NCBI RefSeq assembly: GCF_023078275.1
Contig: NC_062982.1
Coordinates: forward strand, 3,422,501-3,486,500
Reading direction: 5' to 3'
DNA length: 64,000 bases
DNA from: Leguminivora glycinivorella
Taxonomy: Eukaryota > Arthropoda > Insecta > Lepidoptera > Tortricidae
Both the position numbers and the translations under genes were made by a program. Below the pieces are notes generated by a model, which saw nothing but the letters and a program-made list of their open reading frames with translations, was not told the DNA's origin and searched no databases. This document shows positions 11,346-43,420 of the stretch, piece after piece. Numbering within the stretch: the stretch's first letter is position 1; every line of letters begins with the position of its first letter.

Positions 11346-11716
11346 AGGAATAAGTATGGGAAGAGTTCTAACTCTATATATCAGTAAATGATGGTAAATG
11401 CGAACTATTTGTATAGGCATAGTTATAGTGACATCTAGCGACAATCAGGCGTCAATCACGCGTCAACTAGCGTAAATTATCAGTACTGCCACTTGTCAAC
11501 AGATGTCGCGACGAACTAAGAGTCTAATGCTCGATTTTACGATAATATTACAATAGTGTTAATCAGTAGGTATTCTGTTTTCAATTCCTTCTGCTTGTAA
11601 TATAAGTTGTAAACTTCTTATATTAAATTTTTGGCAGACGAGACACTGCTGACACCTAGTGTCGAGTAGTGGTACTGATAATTCACGCTATTGTCGCTAG
11701 ATGTCACTATAACTAT
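11346..11716. mobile_element. Inverted-end repeat 'L', copy 2
   Basis: AGGAATAAGTATGGGAAGAG, TAGTGACATCTAGCGACAAT, CAACAGATGTCGCGACGAAC, TTGGCAGACGAGACAC, TGTCGCTAGATGTCACTATA. The right end differs from the other copy. Confidence 0.8.
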
Positions 11717-11979
11717 GGCTACACAAAGCACTTACTGATGTATGAAGTTACAATTCCTCAATTCTTAGTAGACATTGTTTGAATGTTTTTTACATAGATA
11801 AAATATAATACTTTATTAGCTTAATGTGAAAACTTGAGAGGGTCATATGTACTGTAAAACGTCGTACAATACATGTGCGTAGAGAGAATTCGTAACGATT
11901 GGCAATAAAATGTAAAATGACCTAAGGGAGGAAGGTGTTTTAAATTGACATGAGTTCCTCCATAGGTTTCTATGGAATT

Positions 11980-12715
11980 ATTTATACAAGATTTTCTTAT
12001 TTTCACACTTGTATTGTAATTTCTAATATTATCCTGTTTTTTAATTCATACTTAACTATGGCATATACTAAGGCCATAAGTTCAGTCTAAACAGAGCAGC
12101 GTTTAAAAAAAAACACTTTCCCAAATCTGACGTCATTAAATAAATGCTGGTACATAATCTATATGTACCTACCTACTCAATTAAAAATAACGCTGATTTT
12201 TTACATTTTTATTTCAATTAGGTACATCAAACAAGTCCAAATTCGTCACAAACCGAATCGGTCCTAAAACGTTTCAAACACTCAAATAATAATTGCCTTC
12301 GGAAAGACGTCTTTAATGTTTAATTACGTTATAAACCACCACTTAAGAATAAAGGAGAAAACCACCACGAAACCGGCTGTTCATACAAATGATGCCCTAT
12401 TTTCCTCCTTAGGTACGGAGCCAAATGCCAAGCGCTTACGATAACCCTTAATTGGGCTTAAGGAGTATATTTCCCAACTAACTTTGAACTTTATATATCT
12501 TTGACAGGTTTCAAAATTGACAAAATTTTGACATTCTCATACCCAATTAAGGGATAATATCGCTAGCTATCGCGCTTTCATATTGAAGCGACAGAGACAG
12601 ACTGCGTTTCGACGGCGTCTAGCGTCAACGACTGTAATTAGGGTTCCGTACCACAAAGCTACAAAGGGAACCCTGAATGATGCCGCTCTGCCCGTCTGTC
12701 TGTCTGTCCGTCTGT
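11980..12715. other. No gene seen; old MITE-like sequence
   Basis: 12,410-12,660 has mirrored pieces of the GCCAAATGCC type (ACGATAACCCTTAATTGGG with CCCAATTAAGGGATAATATC). AGGGTTCCGTACC / AAGGGAACCCTGA follows, and then a TGTC tract before the Helitron-like element. Confidence 0.5.
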
Positions 12716-12719
12716 CACA

Positions 12720-12896
12720 TCCATACTAATATTGTAAATGGGAAAGTGTGTGTCTATTTATTTGTCCGTCTTTCACGGCAAAACAGAGCGACGAATTGAA
12801 GTAATTTTTTAAGTGTAGATAGTTGAAGGGATAGAGAGTGACATACGCTACTTTTTGTCTTTTTCTAACTCGTGCGAAGATGCGGAAAAAAGCTGG
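12720..12896 (+). mobile_element. Non-autonomous Helitron-like element, diverged
   Basis: TCCATACTAATATTGTAAAT to GGAAAAAAGCTGG. Lies directly after a TGTC-rich tract (12,690-12,715). The 3' part is more diverged than in other copies. Confidence 0.78.
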
Positions 12897-12987
12897 TTAA
12901 AAATAATTTGATACACTAATGATAACGAATGGCATTTTTTTTTACTTTTTGTATTGTGTAATTGTACTTACAATAAAGTGTTTTACT

Positions 12988-13150
12988 ACTACTCCCATGG
13001 GTGTCGTAGAAGTAGACTATGCGATACTCGTATAGGTTCGATTGTGGTGTGAGCAAAATGCTGTGTGTCTGTAATATCACAGTTCCGTTTTATTTTAACC
13101 CTTTGCTGAGGATGACACTGAAACTTAAACAGTTTCATGTTTAAGTTATA
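12988..13150 (+). repeat. Interspersed repeat 'K', diverged
   Basis: CCCATGGGTGTCGTAGAAGT, GTTCGATTGTGGTGTGAGCA, TGCTGTGTGTCTGTAATATC, TTAACCCTTTGCTGAGG. Same order as 8,190-8,385. Confidence 0.7.
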
Positions 13151-13765
13151 CGTTTTAATTTTCGAGTTTTCATTTACTATGAGGGTTAAGAGCATTATAG
13201 AGAATTAAAGAGGATCTAAACGTATGTATTTTTTAATGATTTCTTTTGTTCAATAAAAATTAATTGATTTGTCAAAAAAAAAATCTTAGTTACTATTTAG
13301 ATATTACATTATTTTTGTGATAAGTTAAGTTTATCTGTTATATCTTATCACATAATAAATAAAAAATGTTAAATATTAAAGAGGAAAATAAGGACCACGT
13401 TTGTCTGTAGAAGCGGCCGTCCCCAGCTCTCTTAAGTAAAGTCTGAGAGCCATAAATCCTTGAGATTTTATCCTTTAATATATTGGGGGTATTTCGCTAC
13501 GTCTGTGGGGTTTTGGTTCTGTTAAGAATAATGGTGGAATTAAAATAAAGGTAAATAATTTTGTTTATTATATTTTTATGTCTATAGCCTTTACTTTGTA
13601 TGTAGGTTTTTATTTTGTATAATTGTGAAGGCGTTTCCATATATTTTATTGTTTCCTTTCGACAAATCGTTTGCTTAACCCCTCAAGCGCCTTGTTCCAG
13701 ATCTGTCCCAGGCAATTTAAACTGTAATTAACGGTTATTAATTCAGTAGCAAATTTTTGACAACG
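13151..13765. other. No gene seen
   Basis: AT-rich, with several AATAAA/TTTATT words that could serve as polyadenylation signals for the left ALT gene on the minus strand, none distinctive. Confidence 0.45.
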
Positions 13766-13770
13766 GCGTT

Positions 13771-13932
13771 CCAGGCCCCGTAGCCGAATGGCATTTCTCC
13801 GACGCCAAACGAAAGCGATACGCCGCTGGCTCTGTCGCGCCAATACGCAAGCGCGATAGAGATAGATATCTACTAGCGCTTCGTTTCGTGAGCGTTTCGT
13901 GAGCGATTGTGCCATTCGGCTAGCCACCCTGG
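13771..13932. mobile_element. MITE 'C', recent copy
   Basis: CCAGGCCCCGTAGCCGAATG to CATTCGGCTAGCCACCCTGG. Internal TTTCTCCGACGCCAAACGAA and GCGCCAATACGCAAGCGCGA are identical to the copy at 24,127. Beyond the 3' end of the left ALT gene. Confidence 0.88.
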
Positions 13933-13991
13933 TGTTAAAACGTCAAAATGGTTATACCAGAAAGGAGAAAGTAGGTACATAATATAAAGTA

Positions 13992-14170
13992 TCCATAGTA
14001 ATATTATAAATGGGAAAGTGTGTATGTCCGGTTGTTTGTCCGTCTTTCACGTCAAAACGGAGCGACGACTTATCGTGATTTTTTAAGTGGAGATTTTTGA
14101 AGGGAAGGACAGTGACATAGGCTACTTTTTGTCTCTTTTTAACGCGAGCGAAGCCGCGGGCAAAAGCTGG
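13992..14170 (+). mobile_element. Non-autonomous Helitron-like element
   Basis: TCCATAGTAATATTATAAAT to GCGGGCAAAAGCTGG, flanked by A and T. 179 bp. The CTGG end still fits the CTRR rule. Confidence 0.83.
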
Positions 14171-14180
14171 TAACCTATAA

Positions 14181-14310
14181 ATGACTACGCTACGCGACAT
14201 GTTGCGGATTTTCAGGAGTACTATTTTTTTCATTGTTCAATATTGAACCACCACCACATACCTACATGAGATTAGCGCCCTTTGGTCAGGCTTTAGTACA
14301 ATATGAAGAA
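14181..14310 (+). repeat. Repeat 'N' (CATGTTGCGGATTTT)
   Basis: ATGACTACGCTACGCGACAT, GTTGCGGATTTTCAGGAGTA, TTAGCGCCCTTTGGTCAGGC. Diverged copy at 27,614-27,750 (GTTGCGGAATTTCATTAGAA, AACAGCGCCCTCCTGACTAG). Confidence 0.65.
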
Positions 14311-14512
14311 GGGTATTCAGTAACTACAATATGACATATAAAACAACGCAAAAAAATAAGGTGTAAGTAAGAATAAGTATTTTATAAAACTATTCTTATT
14401 TTTCCAATTTCACAGTTACTTAAAATGGTTAATACAAAAAAAAATACAAATAGACAATTATTAATACTTAAATTATTAATTAGACTATAAGCACTTTGCT
14501 TCTTCTTTTCTT

Positions 14513-14689
14513 ATGCGCACTGCCAAGGAGTGGAATTCCTTGCCGGCGGCTATATTTCCGAGCTCATATAACCCGGCAACCTTCAAATCAAGAGTGAACA
14601 GGCATCTTCTGGGCGAGCTCACTCCATCGGAGGCCACGTTTTTGCCTTTGGCTAGTCTGTGGCCAAGAGTAAGCCCATTTAGAATTTAA
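14513..14689 (+). pseudogene. C-terminal fragment of a non-LTR retrotransposon ORF2
   Basis: Fifty-nine codons ending in TAA: MRTAKEWNSLPAAIFPSSYN followed by FKSRVNRHLLG. The pattern RT...WNSLP..IF...YN...FKS.VNR.L is the usual C-terminal end of jockey/CR1-type reverse-transcriptase ORFs. No RT core precedes it, so this is a 5'-truncated remnant downstream of the left ALT gene. Confidence 0.8.
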
Positions 14690-14852
14690 AAAAAATCTTA
14701 CTTTTCCAAGTATACGAGTAGGGTTATTTACTTAAAATAGTTACAATACAAATAAATAAAAAATAAATACAAATACATAATGAATACTTAAATTGCGGAT
14801 TATAATTTGTTTGTTTCGCGATCAAACAATACATGCATCTCTGTTGCTTTCT

Positions 14853-14962
14853 GTTCCGTAGCCAAATGGCATTTCTGGTACGCGAAACGCCGCAAATATA
14901 TAGTCTGTCTCTGTCGCACCAATGCGCAAGAGCGATAGAGATAGATTGCGGCATCCAGAAAG
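14853..14962. mobile_element. MITE 'C' relic in the left ALT 3' UTR
   Basis: TTCCGTAGCCAAATGGCATT, TCTGTCGCACCAATGCGCAA, GAGCGATAGAGATAGATTGC. Only the left two-thirds of the MITE survive. The remnant ends within a few bases of the ALT stop codon (14,965). Confidence 0.7.
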
Positions 14963-14964
14963 CT

Positions 14965-36583
<21,619 letters not shown>

Positions 36584-37190
36584 ATTGCCAACTTGCCCCT
36601 TTCAACTATAACTGTACAATGCATTCTTAGAACGACGTACTATGTATTTATTGAAACTGCGTTGATCAGCTGGTTGCTAGTTTTTATGCAAAAAACAAGC
36701 CATTATAATGTTTGCTAGTAAGGCAATAGAGTCTATTTGAAGAGATGAAGTTTCGATTGTGCCATGAGAATCTGGGCTCGGTGATTCCCTGAGATTTTCC
36801 TTGTGATTGATGTTTGAGGTTATCTTGGGTACCGCGAATTTGTTAATGTTAATTTAGTCTGGTTGACGTAAGGTGACCGAAGAGCTGGGGACTTCCTCTC
36901 ACAATATTACATTGCGATACAGTGAGGAGATATCGCCAGCATCATAAGTACAATGCCTGAAGGGCCTATTTTAGATATAAGCTTGATTTTAAGTTTTAGG
37001 TTTAGTCTTAGTTTCTATATGTAAAATTCACATACTTATATTAATGATTTGTAATAACTAATAAATAACAATATTTTCAGGAATGGCGTATCACTATAAT
37101 TGGATGTTTTCCTTCACCGGAAAAGTACTGGCTAATATCATAGGTATGACATTTTATATAAAGTTCTGAAAACCTTTCCTACACAGAAGC
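36584..37190. other. Upstream flank of left ALT exon 1
   Basis: The likely 5' UTR and promoter region of the left ALT gene on the minus strand. I see no convincing TATA box. A possible upstream exon (minus strand, ATGTTTAGCGATGGAAACCT, donor GTAAAT at about 37,637) is speculative. Confidence 0.35.
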
Positions 37191-37325
37191 ATCACGGTAA
37201 TCTCAAAAGGCTTGTGTTGTGAGTTCTCAAGCAATTATATATGTAATAATCATAATATATACTTATACATACACATACATATTATAGTAGCTTGTCACAC
37301 AAAAAAATGGCCACCGGAATTCGAA
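37190..37325 (-). mobile_element. SINE 'H' relic
   Basis: AATCTCAAAAGGCTTGTGTT, GAGTTCTCAAGCAATTATAT, CTTGTCACACAAAAAAATGG and CACCGGAATTCGAA follow the order of SINE H in reverse orientation, strongly diverged. Confidence 0.6.
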
Positions 37326-37410
37326 ATTCGCCGATCTTCGACGATCGGGTTTATAGGCAGAAAACTAATAAGTACATTATAATTATTATTTTATTACTAT
37401 TTCAGGCTTT

Positions 37411-37552
37411 ACGACGTGTCTTGCGTGGGCGACGGTCGCGCGACCGTCGCCGTCGCGTCTCATGCTTCCATATCGATAAGGTTTGAATTCGTATGCGTCG
37501 CATCGCCGTCGCGCGACCGTCGCGCGACCGTCGCCCACGCAAGCCACGACGT
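37411..37552. mobile_element. Palindromic MITE rich in CGACCGTCGCGCGAC
   Basis: ACGACGTGTCTTGCGTGGGC, GACGGTCGCGCGACCGTCG mirrored by CGACCGTCGCCCACGCAAGC, CACGACGT. Extremely CpG-rich for this AT-rich region. Confidence 0.86.
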
Positions 37553-37721
37553 TAGGGATGTAAGTAGGTAGTTTTTATTCACCCAAAGTAGACACAAAAT
37601 CTAATAAGTAATATTAGATAGAAAAATAATATTTACCTGCAGGTTTCCATCGCTAAACATGTCTCAGCACACGTGGACTGAATGCAGATTGTTTTACTGT
37701 AAATCGATGGGTTTAATCATA

Positions 37722-37995
37722 ACCCTACGAACGCGCTTACACTCCACCACACATAGATGGCGCCACAAAAAATGCCTTGTTGCCACCGATTATTTGTAGA
37801 TTGGCATTAAGTGTCAATTCCGAGCCGTAAATCTATGTCAAAAGTGACACTTAACGCCATCTACAAGTATAATCGAAAGCTACAAGAAATTTTTTTTGTG
37901 GCGCCATCTATGTGTGGTGGAGTGTAAGCGCGGTCTTAGGCGGTCGCATTTTAATGTATGGGATGGTATGATCTTGTTATATTTAATTTATGGTT
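37722..37995. repeat. Inverted repeat 'P' (CACACATAGATGGCGCCAC)
   Basis: GCGCTTACACTCCACCACAC, ATAGATGGCGCCACAAAAAA mirrored by TTTTTTTGTGGCGCCATCTA, TGTGTGGTGGAGTGTAAGCG. Partial copies at 29,196-29,280 and 31,086-31,245 share TTAACGCCATCTACAAGTAT and the TGCGCGTTCTTA...GCGGTCGCATTTTA tail. Confidence 0.8.
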
Positions 37996-38127
37996 TAATA
38001 TAGTGTTCTCACGATCCGTCGATGCACGTGATAAATTATAATGCATGTACATTGTACAGTCAGTATCGATAGTGTCAACAGAACTAAATTTAAATAGAAG
38101 AAGTAAGTTTAGGCGATAAATTAAAAT

Positions 38128-38305
38128 TTAAATCGACACGAGTTACGAATTTCCTTTTCGCACGTGTATCGTACGACGTTTTTCAGTAAAGATGAGCCTC
38201 CGAAGTTTCGACCTGCCATATAATGAACTCGTGTCGATTTAAATTTATCGCCACTCGTTTCGAACTTCCTTTTTTACGCACTTGTATCGTAATGTACTAT
38301 TGTAT
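38128..38305 (+). repeat. Repeat 'M' copy
   Basis: AATCGACACGAGTTACGAAT, TTCCTTTTCGCACGTGTATC, GTACGACGTTTTTCAGTAAA, TTTACGCACTTGTATCGTAA; contains inverted halves. Followed by a repeat 'O' fragment. Confidence 0.72.
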
Positions 38306-38369
38306 AGGGGCCGAGCGTGTCACATTTCGTAGTGACATTGTTATTTACCTGTAATAGACACAGTTTCGT

Positions 38370-38778
38370 CAGAGTATAATAAAGAGTACTATCATACAGC
38401 ATGACCACTCCCGCTCCCCGCTGAAAGTACCGCCCACCCGCTCTCGGTTACCTCACAGTTGCCGCCAGACAAAGCCGCGACCAGTCGACATGTCATATCT
38501 CACTCACACAAGCATGGTACGCGTTCACCTACACAAGCATAGCATAGACGTAAGGAACGCATATCCATACTAATATTATAAATGGGAAAGTGGGTGTGTC
38601 TGTTTGTTTGTCCGTCCTTCACGGCAAAACGGAGCGACGAATTGTCGTGATTTCTTAAGTGAAGTTAGTTGAAGGGATGGAGAGTGACATATGCTACTTT
38701 TTGTCTCTTTCTAACGCGAGCGAAGCCGCGGGCAAAAGCTAGTCTTTCATATATTTTAACGCTATTGTCCGAGGTGTG
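38370..38778 (+). mobile_element. Interspersed repeat 'G' copy interrupted by a Helitron-like element
   Basis: The left part is 38,370-38,563 and the right part 38,743-38,778. Flanked by GTTTCG at 38,363-38,368 and 38,779-38,784. The interruption (38,564-38,742) separates GGAACGC from TCTTTCATATATT, which are adjacent in the other copies. Confidence 0.88.
38564..38742 (+). mobile_element. Non-autonomous Helitron-like element
   Basis: Begins TCCATACTAATATTATAAAT and ends GCGGGCAAAAGCTAG, inserted between A (38,563) and T (38,743) without target duplication. The TC start, CTAG end with a G/C-rich region before it, and A/T insertion fit Helitrons. This sequence type is very common in Lepidoptera. 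Internal text TTTGTCCGTCCTTCACGGC is shared with three other copies in the window. Confidence 0.85.
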
Positions 38779-39146
38779 GTTTCGATTCCTTTCAACCCCT
38801 TATTTGCCAAGTGTGGCACTGAAACTTGAGTAGTTTCGTGTGCTCTGCCTACCCTGTATGGGTTATAGGCGTGATTGGAGTTAAAAGAATAAAGTACAGT
38901 ATGGGGTTCTTCAAAAAAGGACAGTACAAGTTTCTAACAGGTCGGCAACTCGCATGTGACACTCCTTGAGTTGCAGGCGTCCATAGGTTACAGTGACACT
39001 TTCCATCAGGCGGCCCGTATACCTGTTTGCCACCGACGTGGTAGGAAAAAAAAGTACTGATTAGGTACTGCGTATCTAAACAAAACTGTCTGACCACGAC
39101 TTTAAAATTATGGACATAAAAGCGTATTCAGATAGTTTTGCTCGCG

Positions 39147-39284
39147 TAAGTGCGTTTTCACACTATCCGATCCGATATCGGATGTAGGACTGCTATCCTA
39201 TATAATTAAAGGCGCCATCATTGATATTGACCTTTGACATCTTGTCTACGTCCGATATCGGATCGGATAAAAAAACGCTCTTAC
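39147..39284. mobile_element. Palindromic MITE (ATCCGATATCGGAT type), copy 2
   Basis: TAAGTGCGTTTTCACACTAT, CCGATCCGATATCGGATGTA and a mirror that is eroded at the right (ATAAAAAAACGCTCTTA). Confidence 0.84.
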
Positions 39285-39311
39285 TCTAACACTGTAAATC
39301 TATGGAACTGT

Positions 39312-39450
39312 ACTTAGGGTCCCCCCACATCCTACGCTCGCGAGTCGCGAGCGTAGCGTCGGGTCAACTGTATGAAAAAAGATACGCTTTGCCATACAGT
39401 TAGCCCGGCGTTTTACGCTCGCGAGACGCTAGATATGGGGGACCCTAAGT
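39312..39450. mobile_element. Palindromic MITE
   Basis: ACTTAGGGTCCCCCCACATC ... ATGGGGGACCCTAAGT, with inner CTACGCTCGCGAG and CTCGCGAG words and CATACAGTT/AACTGTATG pairing. Confidence 0.85.
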
Positions 39451-39550
39451 AAGGGGGGGGGGCCTTATAGATACGAGTATAGATAATAAATAAATTACGT
39501 AATAATGTAACCTACAACAATGAACCGATGCTTCTTACGTTACCCTTGAC

Positions 39551-39861
39551 CAAAAAGGATCGAGTATTATAGAGTTACTGTCAAAGTAAAATGTGTAATC
39601 ACAGTGTCGACACACGCTTAAAACTTTTGAACCTTAGTTTTGACAATTTGGCCCATATTCATAGCTTGACTTATCAAACTATGAATATGGGCCAAATTGA
39701 ACCCTTAGGTTCAAATGTCAAATATTAATATTAGCGCCATCTAGCTGAGCGTACCCCAAAGGTATAATGCCATCTAGGCCACCGTTCCTTTTTCTGTATG
39801 GTACTGAGGTACGTTTTTTTCTTAGACTTTATCTGTCTATACGGAGTTATATATGTCTTTG
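39551..39861 (+). mobile_element. hAT-like MITE 'E'
   Basis: CAAAAAGGATCGAGTATTAT to TATATATGTCTTTG. Contains an extra local hairpin around TTTGGCCCATATTCATAGCT and its mirror (39,646-39,700). Confidence 0.82.
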
Positions 39862-39869
39862 ACGTACGC

Positions 39870-40440
39870 TTATCTATTGACTGCTACGTATAATTATAGA
39901 AATTATGATAATTATACAACCTTGACTCGATTACGTATGACAGGATCGGGGTATTTCAGATATTAAGGGGCTGACAACACCCAAATGCGCAAAATTGATG
40001 TTACTTGCGCAGTTTTTTAAGATAAACTATTAGTTTTAGTAAGGCAAGTAAATTATATGTTATTATTCATTATATTTCAACGAACATAGCCGTACTCGAT
40101 ACGGGATTTAACGAAATCGGCTAGATAGAAAAAAATTGCAAAGATTGGTCTCGAGTTCGTCCTTAAACGGTTATATGTCGTTCAATTATTCACTTAGTTG
40201 TCTTTAATTCATATTACAATAACAAAAATATACGTATCTAAAACACTAACGAAACATATTGCACAAATAATGCGTCTTTCTATTTTATTTTAATATTTTT
40301 CCGTACTTTTCGTACCTAGTCGCCCTGTTTTAGTGACATCGTCACATCGTGCTCTCACTCCCATGCGAATAGACAGTGTACGCTAGCGTCAAGGTCATTG
40401 GGTGTTGTCTTAAGAGTAATTATTACTTTATTAGTTTTAC
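39870..40440. other. No gene seen
   Basis: AT-rich intergenic sequence without recognised repeats. Confidence 0.5.
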
Positions 40441-40444
40441 AAGG

Positions 40445-40600
40445 GATTGTTAGGGACCCAAGCAAGCGAAAGATTCCAATATTTAAGTGAGCGAAGCGAG
40501 TGGTTCAAAATGTGGAATCTTAAGCGCTGCGAGGGTTTCAAGGTACGTTAGGTTGAACAATTTTTGCCACCGTCGAAACACTATATTTTTAACCACACAA
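40445..40600 (+). repeat. Repeat family 'Q', diverged partial copy
   Basis: ACCCAAGCAAGCGAAAGATT, AGTGAGCGAAGCGAGTGGTT, GGAATCTTAAGCGCTGCGAG and ACCACACAAACG follow the order of the copy at 6,140-6,290. Confidence 0.7.
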
Positions 40601-41215
40601 ACGTAAGCAATCTTCGTAGTCTATGGACTGATTTCTGCTGCTCCAGAAGTATTAGGTAGGTACTTATGAGTTACTAACCCCACATGTTGAGCTTTGGCAA
40701 CCTTATCGGCAGGAACACAATGAGGAGGCACATAGAATCACAGAGTATAAATTCATTGAATGACAGTTTATAAAGTGCATCTGGCGAGATAAAATTACAG
40801 TTTTTTCTCCTCATTCGATTTAAGTACATACATATTTAACATTTCTTATCATAGTATAAGATCGGTGAATCCCAATTATTTTCCTGTACGGTACGATATT
40901 TATTCAAGGGTCACCCCCGTCTAGGCAATGTATCATGTACGGTCAACTACATAAATATGAACACACCTGTATTCAAATTTGAACCTTCTTCCCCAGTAAT
41001 AAGTTTAGACGATATTTATAGACGTGACTGTACAGTAGTTGCATCCTAATTAGGGGACGTCCATTAATTACGCGAAGGCTTTAGGGAGGGAGGGAATCTC
41101 ACAAAATTACACGCGAGGGAGGAGGGGTTTGACAAATATCCCTTTTTTTGTGTAATTATGAAGATAAAATTAGATTAAATAAAAATAAACCACATACACA
41201 ACATTTTGCTATAAG
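40600..41215. other. No gene seen
   Basis: Unassigned. AGGGGACGTCCATTAATTAC (about 41,049) and TCGACACGTAATTAATGGAC (43,013) are mirrored, so they may be the two outer ends of one larger, now heavily invaded element spanning about 41,049-43,035. Confidence 0.4.
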
Positions 41216-41326
41216 TGATATATTATATACAAGTGAAAGGAATCCATAGTTGAACCACGCACGAAGCGAGTGGTTCGAAAATAGAATTCTGAACTTGGCG
41301 AGTTTTTCAACACACGAGAAGCAATA

Positions 41327-42333
41327 GTTATTTGTTATACAAGGGGGCAAAGTTGTATTTTAACGCCGAGTGTGGAATTGAAAAACGAGCAAGTGAAAGG
41401 ATTCTATAGTTGAACCACGAGCGAAGCGAGTGGTTCGAGAATAGAATCCTGAACTTGCAAGTTTTTTAACACACGAGAAGTAAAATAGTAATACATTTGC
41501 ACCCGAGTGTAACACAAAACTTTTCCCCTCACTACAGCGAGGAAACTACAACATAAAAAATGCGTTTATCACTGCTTCCAGTAGTTCCACAGGTGGTAAA
41601 TCATCTTTATTACTAGATTCACCTACTTTTATCAATTTTAAAGCAGTTAATTTGACTTTATTCAAGGTCAAATTACTTTACCCACTAGTGGATAAAATGC
41701 GTTTTTACCCGCTGGTATTAAAGGACAAAACACGTGTTTCCGAGCTAGTGAGGTGAAAAATATATTTGCACCCGTGTGTAACACAAATCTTTTCCCCTCA
41801 CTATAGCGAGGAAATTACAACGCAAAAACAAACGCGTTTATCACTGCTTCCAGTAGTTCCACAGGTGGTAAAACATCTTTATCACTAAATTAATCCACTT
41901 TTTCCCCTCACTAGCTCGGAAACACGTGTTTTGTCCTTTAATACCAGCGGGTAAAAACGCATTTTATTCTCTAGTGGGTAAAGTAATTTGACCTTGAATA
42001 AAGTCAAATTAGCTGCTTTAAAATTGATAAAGGTAGGTGAATCTAGTAAAAAAGATGATTTACCACCTGTGGAAATACTGGAAGCAGTGATAAACGCATT
42101 TTTTGCGTTGTAGTTTCCTCGCTATAGTGAGGGGAAAAGTTTTGTGTTACACTCGGGTGCAAATGTATTTTACTTCTCGTGTGTTAAAAAACTCGCAAGT
42201 TCAGGATTCTATTCTCGAACCACTCGCTTCGCTCGTGGTTCAACTATAGAATCCTTTCACTTGCTCGTTTTTCAATTCCACACTCGGCGTTAAAATACAA
42301 CTTTGCCCCCTTGTATAACAAATAACTATTATC
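41327..42333. repeat. Inverted duplication of a roughly 430-bp 'Q2' unit
   Basis: The left arm 41,327-41,757 (AATAGTTATTTGTTATACAA to TTTCCGAGCTAGTGAGG) is mirrored by 41,918-42,333. The spacer holds a third, partial direct copy (41,763-41,905). A degraded extra fragment precedes it (41,217-41,326). Units carry AACCACGAGCGAAGCGAGTG, which can form a hairpin by itself. A single unit occurs at 53,319-53,750. Confidence 0.85.
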
Positions 42334-42461
42334 CATTTTAAAGCAGAACGTACATTTGGCTATATTCAAGGGCAAATTACTTTATCCACTAGTGGATACA
42401 ATGCGTTTTTACCCGCTGTTATTAAAGAGCTAGGAGGGGAAAAATAAATGTATTGATCTTT

Positions 42462-42812
42462 GACGACCGGTCTGGCCTAGCGCGTATTTACCCTGCCTGC
42501 TACACCGCGATCCCGGGTTCAAATCCCGGTAAGGGTATTATTAATATTTGAAATTTTAACACATCAAGCTAACAATATTGGCCAAATTGTCAAAACTGAG
42601 GTTCAAAAGTTTTAGCTTGTGTCGAGAGATGGCAGTCTATGCACAGTGATTACACATTTTATTTTGACAGTAACACTCTATAATACTCGATCCTCTTTGA
42701 TATTATATATATCGTTGTCTGAATACCTGAAACACAAGCCTTCTTGAGCTTACCGTGGGACTGAGTCAATCTGTATAAGAAAAGAATGTCCTATAATATT
42801 TATTTATTTTTA
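42462..42812 (+). mobile_element. SINE 'H' split by a hAT-like MITE
   Basis: Head 42,462-42,540 (CGACCGGTCTGGCCTAGCGC, B box GGTTCAAATCCC) and tail 42,705-42,812 (ATATCGTTGTCTGAATACC, AGCCTTCTTGAGCTTACC, TATTTATTTA) flank a reverse family-E fragment (42,551-42,699). The middle of the SINE is missing. Confidence 0.82.
42551..42699 (-). mobile_element. hAT-like MITE 'E', partial, inside SINE H
   Basis: Reverse copy from CACATCAAGCTAACAATATT to GATCCTCTTTG. Its other end is missing. Confidence 0.8.
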
Positions 42813-42814
42813 AG

Positions 42815-43420
42815 AGTTCGATCATTGGATTCATTGGCGACATATTTCGGTAGATAATATACTACTCTTACGTAATTGAAACACATTCAAGTATGAACCT
42901 AGATGTACTCACGTGATATGAGGTGGGAGGGGTGTCGACACAAATCTCATCATGAGAGGGGAAGGGGGGTAAAAAATCCTTATAAGTTTATAAGGAAGTT
43001 TAGTGAGGAGTTCGACACGTAATTAATGGACGTCCTTTGTCGAAATGCCGTGTAAGAAAACCTATGTTAAGATTAAGAGCTATAAATTTAGGTACCATCT
43101 ATCCTTAGTGAATTGAGGAAAATGTCGACATTAAAATACTAAATCTTTATTTAAAATGTTGTTGCTATTTCTCGCAATTAAGTCAAGGTCGTTCATTAAA
43201 CCAAGGTAAAAACGCTGTTTGCCTGGCGACCTACAATAATAAATCGTCACTACTTTGAAAAAATCTCGTATCGCACATTGTTGAGTGCTCGACATACGCA
43301 CGGGAGACGCGCGGGCGGCGGGCGATCGCGACGTCATCGCGGCAGGCCCGCGAGCAGCGCGCGGCACACACACACTCACCTTTACCTACCTTACCGGCAA
43401 CCGGCAACCAAAGACATACA
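42815..43420. other. No gene seen
   Basis: Includes the mirrored ACGTAATTAATGGACGTCC (about 43,017) and a CpG-rich stretch at 43,305-43,370. ATCGTCACTACTTTGAAAAA (43,243) is an end of the palindrome also nested at 56,460. Confidence 0.45.
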
